Positions 37,359 through 40,667 of a stretch of 40,667 bases of DNA are shown here, one piece after another. The stretch spans positions 28,708 to 69,374 of the forward strand of contig NZ_JASMRU010000008.1 of NCBI RefSeq assembly GCF_030462585.1, read 5' to 3'. The translations under genes and the position numbers were made by a program. Position 1 is the stretch's first letter. Each line of letters begins with the position of its first letter. The stretch is from Pseudomonas sp. CAN1 (GTDB lineage Bacteria; Pseudomonadota; Gammaproteobacteria; Pseudomonadales; Pseudomonadaceae). Below the pieces are notes generated by a model. The model was not told the DNA's origin, did no database searches, and was given only the letters and a program-made list of their open reading frames with translations.

Positions 37359-38294
37359 TCAGAGTGCGCGGATGGCGAAGCCGATGCGCGGGAAGTGCAC
37401 GTGGACGGTGCCGGCGCGCGGGTCCTCGCGGCGCAGCACCAGGCTTTCCAGTCCGGCATGCACCAGCTCGCCTTCCACCGGGTCGCAGCCGTAGTCGGTG
37501 GCGGCGATGGCCACACGCTGGCCGATCTGCAAGCCGTTGGGATCGACGAAGCCGTCCTGCGGCAACGCCGCCGGCTGGCTGTCGCGGGCTACATTGATGG
37601 CCTCCTCGGCGCTCATCTCACTGGGCGAGCCATGGCCGAAGCCGAGCACGCGGCCGAGCCAGGCACTGACCGCCGGGTAGGCGTCCACCAGCGGCGAGGT
37701 CACCGGCGTGGCCTTGACGAACCACAGGCAGTGGGCCAGGGAGAAGTCGGCGATGGAGGGCTCGCCGAAGAGGAAGTCGCCCTCTTCGCGGGACAGCTGC
37801 TCCTCGATACGCGCCATGAACGCCGGCCACTGGTGCTTGGCCTGTTCAGCCGACAGCTTGCTCGCCGTGCCGCCGCTGAACAGCTGGCTGCGGTCGGCGA
37901 CGAAGGCCTTGAGGAATTCCGGCGGCAGCTTGCCGAAGCGCATGGCGATGGATTCGGGCTGGAACACCAGGCTGACGGCATGCTGGAAGATCACCGAGTC
38001 GACCCACAGGGCGAAGCTCGCGCTGGTGAATTCATGGCCTTCCGGGAACAGAGCCGGCACGGCCTTCTCCTGCTCCAGGCGGCGGGCAATCAGCGCGGTG
38101 TCGCAATAGATGTCGGCGCCGACCTGCAGCACCGGGGTCTTGCGATAGCCGCCGGTGAGCGGCATCAGGTCCGGCTTGGGCATCAGCGGCGGGATGTGCA
38201 CCGAGCGCCAGGACAGCTGCTTGTAGCCCAGCATCAGACGCGCCTTCTCGGCGAAGGGCGAGGTCGGGTAGTGGTGCAGGATCAGCTCGGACAT
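37359..38294 (-). CDS. Glutathione S-transferase-like protein with C-terminal extension
   Basis: 311 residues (MSELILHHYPTSPFAEKARL). The N-terminal thioredoxin-like part is about 1-78, with SPFAEKARLMLGY at the usual catalytic-loop position and TPVLQVGADIYCDTALI as the cis-Pro/glutathione region. A helical GST C-domain runs to about 210 (FGEPSIADFSLAHCLWFV). A ~95-residue extra tail follows (NGLQIGQRVAIAATDYGCDP, ESLVLRREDPRAGTVHVHFP) and looks like a small beta-barrel. The substrate is unknown. It is downstream of the hexapeptide transferase by 92 bases on the same strand. Confidence 0.85.
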   Translation of the reverse strand: MSELILHHYPTSPFAEKARLMLGYKQLSWRSVHIPPLMPKPDLMPLTGGYRKTPVLQVGADIYCDTALIARRLEQEKAVPALFPEGHEFTSASFALWVDSVIFQHAVSLVFQPESIAMRFGKLPPEFLKAFVADRSQLFSGGTASKLSAEQAKHQWPAFMARIEEQLSREEGDFLFGEPSIADFSLAHCLWFVKATPVTSPLVDAYPAVSAWLGRVLGFGHGSPSEMSAEEAINVARDSQPAALPQDGFVDPNGLQIGQRVAIAATDYGCDPVEGELVHAGLESLVLRREDPRAGTVHVHFPRIGFAIRAL

Positions 38295-38386
38295 GGGTGG
38301 CTCCTGGGGGGCTCTTGGATGGCTTCGCCGCCCAGCTTAACCGCTCGCCCCGGCCCCTCACAGCGCTCCCCATGAATGATGGGGTA

Positions 38387-39076
38387 TCAGGCTTCCTGGC
38401 AGCCGCTGCGGCGGACGATGATCCTGCGGTACTGCGCCTGCGGCGCGTTCTGCCCTTCGAGTGCGTCGAGGAAGGCCTCCGGGCGGTCCATCGGCAGGCT
38501 GGTGAGGAAGGCGGTCTCCAGCTCCCACCAGCGCGACGCCAGCAGGCGCTCGATGATCTGCGGCGAATGGCGGTAGCGCACCACCCTGGCCGGAGTGCCC
38601 ACCACCACGGCATAGGGCGGCACGTCCTGGGTGACCAGCGCGCGGGTGCCGACTATGGCCCCGGTGCCGACCTTCACGCCCTCCATGATCATGGCGCTAT
38701 GGCCGATCCAGACGTCGTGGCCGATCTCGGTAAGGGTCTGCGGTGGGTCGTACCGCAGCGCCGCAACCTCGTGCTGGAACGGATGGGTGCTCACCCAGTC
38801 GCTGGGATGAGTGTTCTTTTCCTGGCCGATGTAGCAGTCCGAACCGATGGAGCAGAAGCGGCCGATGGAGCTGACCAGGTTCAGGTGGCCACCGCTGCGC
38901 ACGTAGGAGTGCGCACCGATTTCCAGGCGCGCCGGCGTAATGCGCAGGGCGCCGATTTCGACGCGCTCTTCCATCACCAGCGTGGTCCGGCTGCCCAAGC
39001 CCGCCGGCCCTTCGGCGAGCTTGCAGCCATGGCGGCGAATCCAGCGCTTCCACCAATGGTTCTTCAGCGACTTCAC
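38387..39076 (-). CDS. CatB-like hexapeptide-repeat acetyltransferase
   Basis: 229 residues from the GTG at 39076. A TTG at 39088 would add four residues, but GAGG lies six bases before the GTG and overlaps the TTG region. Left-handed beta-helix repeats are clear (ITPARLEIGAHSYVRSGGHL, VSSIGRFCSIGSDCYIG, TEIGHDVWIGHSAMIMEGVK). An insertion loop with HPFQHE carries the probable catalytic His, followed by VVVGTPARVVRYR and the C-terminal RWWELE motif. It matches the xenobiotic (chloramphenicol/streptogramin) acetyltransferase group and surface-sugar acetyltransferases; substrate unknown. Confidence 0.85.
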   Translation of the reverse strand: MKSLKNHWWKRWIRRHGCKLAEGPAGLGSRTTLVMEERVEIGALRITPARLEIGAHSYVRSGGHLNLVSSIGRFCSIGSDCYIGQEKNTHPSDWVSTHPFQHEVAALRYDPPQTLTEIGHDVWIGHSAMIMEGVKVGTGAIVGTRALVTQDVPPYAVVVGTPARVVRYRHSPQIIERLLASRWWELETAFLTSLPMDRPEAFLDALEGQNAPQAQYRRIIVRRSGCQEA

Positions 39077-39236
39077 GAACGACCTCAAGGCAGGCCCGCC
39101 ACGCTCGGGAGCGCCATGGGCGGGCGAATCAGCTATATCCGGGGCGTAGCGCCCGCGGCGGGAAGCCGGCAGCCTAGCGTGCTGAAGAGAAAAATCCCAC
39201 AGATAACGACCGGAACGTCCTACAACCAGGAACGAC

Positions 39237-39536
39237 TCAGCAGACGGCAGGTTCCGCTGCCACCAGTGCTGGAGGCTGGGCGATGACCAGCGCCTCCTTG
39301 GCCTTCTTGGTCAGCGCCTTGATCGCCCGCTCGCGGCGCAGGGCGTCGCCCTTGCCGGGGCAGGCCTCTACGTAGACCAGCGCCTGGGCCGGGCTGGAGT
39401 GGAAGAAGCGCGCGCCCTTGCCGGTGCGGTGGGTTTCGAAGCGGCGCTGGGCGTCATCGCTGATGCCGCAATAGAGCGCGCCGTTCTCGGCGCGCACCAG
39501 GTAGACGAACCAGGGTTTGGGTGCGGCGACGGTCAC
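39237..39536 (-). CDS. GIY-YIG domain protein (YhbQ-like)
   Basis: 99 residues starting at a GTG (39536) that overlaps the stop of the upstream GST gene by four bases (GTGA). The GIY-YIG pattern is [34 protein letters not shown]. The remaining [20 protein letters not shown] holds the conserved Glu and Arg. Members of this small family are single-domain nucleases of uncertain function. Coupling to a GST-like gene is unusual. The 148-bp gap that follows downstream (39089-39236) shows no gene. Confidence 0.88.
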   Translation of the reverse strand: MTVAAPKPWFVYLVRAENGALYCGISDDAQRRFETHRTGKGARFFHSSPAQALVYVEACPGKGDALRRERAIKALTKKAKEALVIAQPPALVAAEPAVC

Positions 39537-40234
39537 GACGCCCAGACCCGCGCCTGCATGCGGTCGCAGTAGGCGACCAGGCGCTCGTAGCTGCGCGCCA
39601 TGTCGTTGAGCGGGGTTTCCAGGGTGCTGAGGATTAGGTTGGCCAGCACGCCGTAGGTGGCGGCATCAGCGCTGCACGGCTTGGCGCCGCCGAAGTACGG
39701 CAGGTCACCGAGCATGCCGTCGAGGGCTTCGAGGTCATCGCGGGCAAAGCCCAGCAGTTCCTCGCGGCTGTGGCGCAGCAGGCCGCGGCCCTTGAGGTCG
39801 CCGCGGATCTTGCGTTGCAACATGGCGCCCACCACTGGCCGCAGCGGTGCGGGCACGCCACGGAACATCACATCTTTCACCTGGCGGAAGCCCTGCTCGT
39901 CGAGCCAGCGGAAGTACACCAGCAACGGCACCAGGTGCTCGTCGCACAGGCGGGTGATCGACACCGCCCAGCCACGGCCGCGGGCGTCGAGGCCGGCGTC
40001 GAGGTCGAATTCGTAGTACTGCTGCAGGGTGCGCATGATGATCGCCGTGTCGGCGATCGACTTCCCGTCCAGGGTGATGAAGGGCAACTTGCCCTTGGGG
40101 CCCTTGCGCGGGTCCATCACGTGCTTGATCTGGTACTCCAGCCCGGCGAGGCGGAGGAAGGTCTCCAGCTTCAGGCAGAAGGGGCTGACGTTGGGTACGT
40201 TGAAGGCGGGCGGGAACTGGAAAAGTGTGATCAT
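39533..40234 (-). CDS. Glutathione S-transferase-like protein (Fax/metaxin-like)
   Basis: 233 residues ([20 protein letters not shown]). The N-terminal thioredoxin-like part has [19 protein letters not shown] and [20 protein letters not shown]. The C-terminal all-helical part ends with [20 protein letters not shown], as in GST proteins of the failed-axon-connections/metaxin type. The glutathione-binding Ser/Cys is in VSPFC. Function is unknown. It is upstream of and overlaps the GIY-YIG gene. Confidence 0.85.
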   Translation of the reverse strand: MITLFQFPPAFNVPNVSPFCLKLETFLRLAGLEYQIKHVMDPRKGPKGKLPFITLDGKSIADTAIIMRTLQQYYEFDLDAGLDARGRGWAVSITRLCDEHLVPLLVYFRWLDEQGFRQVKDVMFRGVPAPLRPVVGAMLQRKIRGDLKGRGLLRHSREELLGFARDDLEALDGMLGDLPYFGGAKPCSADAATYGVLANLILSTLETPLNDMARSYERLVAYCDRMQARVWAS

Positions 40235-40306
40235 GGCGGCGTCCGGCTTTCAGTCGCCTGTCATTTAAGCCTATCCCGCCGCCACGGGCGAGCCTTGCGG
40301 CCCGCT

Positions 40307-40667
40307 TCAGGCCTTCGCCGGCTGGCGCTGGCGGTACAGCGCGAGCCCTTTGGCGGCCTGTTTGCGGATCGCCGCCTGTACCGGAGACGCCCAGCCCAGT
40401 AGGGCTCCCTTGGCGCCGAGGGCCTGCCGCGACCAGCGCCAGAGGTCGAAAGTGTCGACGTGTCGGCAGATCTTCCCGTCGCGGAATTCGAAGCGCGCCT
40501 GGATGCGATTGACCACACGGCGACCGGTCTGGCTGAAGGTATAGGACGCCACCCAGCGTGCGGAACCACGCGTGTCATCTGCTTCCACGCCCTCATAGGT
40601 GAGCGAGAAATCCTCGGCGCGGGCGGTGAGCATGCGCCACATGTCGCCGGCCTCGGCGCCGTGCAGG
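40307..40667 (-). CDS. NTF2-like (SnoaL-type) protein, N-terminus beyond window
   Basis: About 120 C-terminal residues are visible. The frame stays open past the right edge (…LHGAEAGDMWRMLTARAEDF), so the true start is outside. The pattern ARWVASYTFSQTGRRVVNRI, FEFRDGKICRHVDTFDLWRW, then a helical Gly/Ala-rich tail, is that of nuclear transport factor 2-like proteins with a C-terminal extension. Substrate and role are unknown. It is followed by 72 bases and then the GST-like gene on the same strand. Confidence 0.8.
   Translation of the reverse strand, partial: LHGAEAGDMWRMLTARAEDFSLTYEGVEADDTRGSARWVASYTFSQTGRRVVNRIQARFEFRDGKICRHVDTFDLWRWSRQALGAKGALLGWASPVQAAIRKQAAKGLALYRQRQPAKA

Overview
The window is high-GC, gene-dense bacterial chromosome and reads as Pseudomonas. 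The evidence is the gene order secD-yajC-tgt-queA ... lptG-lptF / pepA-holC-(small gene)-valS, which I recall as the core order in P. aeruginosa, together with several short palindromes of the Pseudomonas REP/REPIN type (core GAGCGAGCTTGCTCGCG). The P. citronellolis / nitroreducens / knackmussii neighbourhood is a plausible guess, but the species cannot be fixed from sequence reading alone. No phage, IS element, CRISPR array or rRNA was seen. One tRNA-Leu(CAA) is present.

Region 1 (1-14130) is core housekeeping. It holds the protein-export genes secD (cut by the window edge) and yajC, the queuosine genes tgt and queA, tRNA-Leu, a membrane c-di-GMP phosphodiesterase (CSS-EAL), an RDD membrane protein, the LPS-export permease pair lptG/lptF, leucyl aminopeptidase pepA, DNA polymerase III chi (holC), a small conserved acidic protein, and valS. 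Between the small gene and valS lies a 792-bp gene-free island packed with REP-like palindromes, short tandem repeats and a large nested inverted repeat that folds as a three-way junction.

Region 2 (14131-26890) is accessory. It starts with an MntA/HepT (nucleotidyltransferase/HEPN) toxin-antitoxin pair and an orphan ThDP-dependent decarboxylase. A transporter with two RCK_C domains, a small winged-helix protein, a VTT membrane protein and the rRNA methyltransferase rlmF follow. Then come a divergent MFS pump and LysR regulator with a clear palindromic operator, a TonB_C-like lipoprotein with an isochorismatase-fold hydrolase, and a dienelactone hydrolase fused to an NTF2-like domain with a secreted protein downstream.

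Region 3 (26890-36320) holds a Dps ferritin with a histone-H1-like Lys/Ala/Pro tail, an AAC(6')-like acetyltransferase translationally coupled to the sbcD-sbcC nuclease operon, a membrane-anchored TAXI-type binding protein, a second toxin-antitoxin pair (RHH/ParE) preceded by 10-bp-phased operator repeats, and the nucleoid protein gene ndpA/yejK.

Region 4 (36320-40667) is a minus-strand run: an unknown cytoplasmic protein, two glutathione-transferase-like proteins, a CatB-like hexapeptide acetyltransferase, a GIY-YIG protein and a truncated NTF2-like protein.

I found no single new multi-gene system that I would defend. The best leads are the RNA-strand-specific three-way-junction repeat near 10.7 kb, the tailed Dps, the acetyltransferase coupled to sbcCD, the phased operator of the RHH/ParE pair, and repeat elements that supply stop codons to flanking genes.
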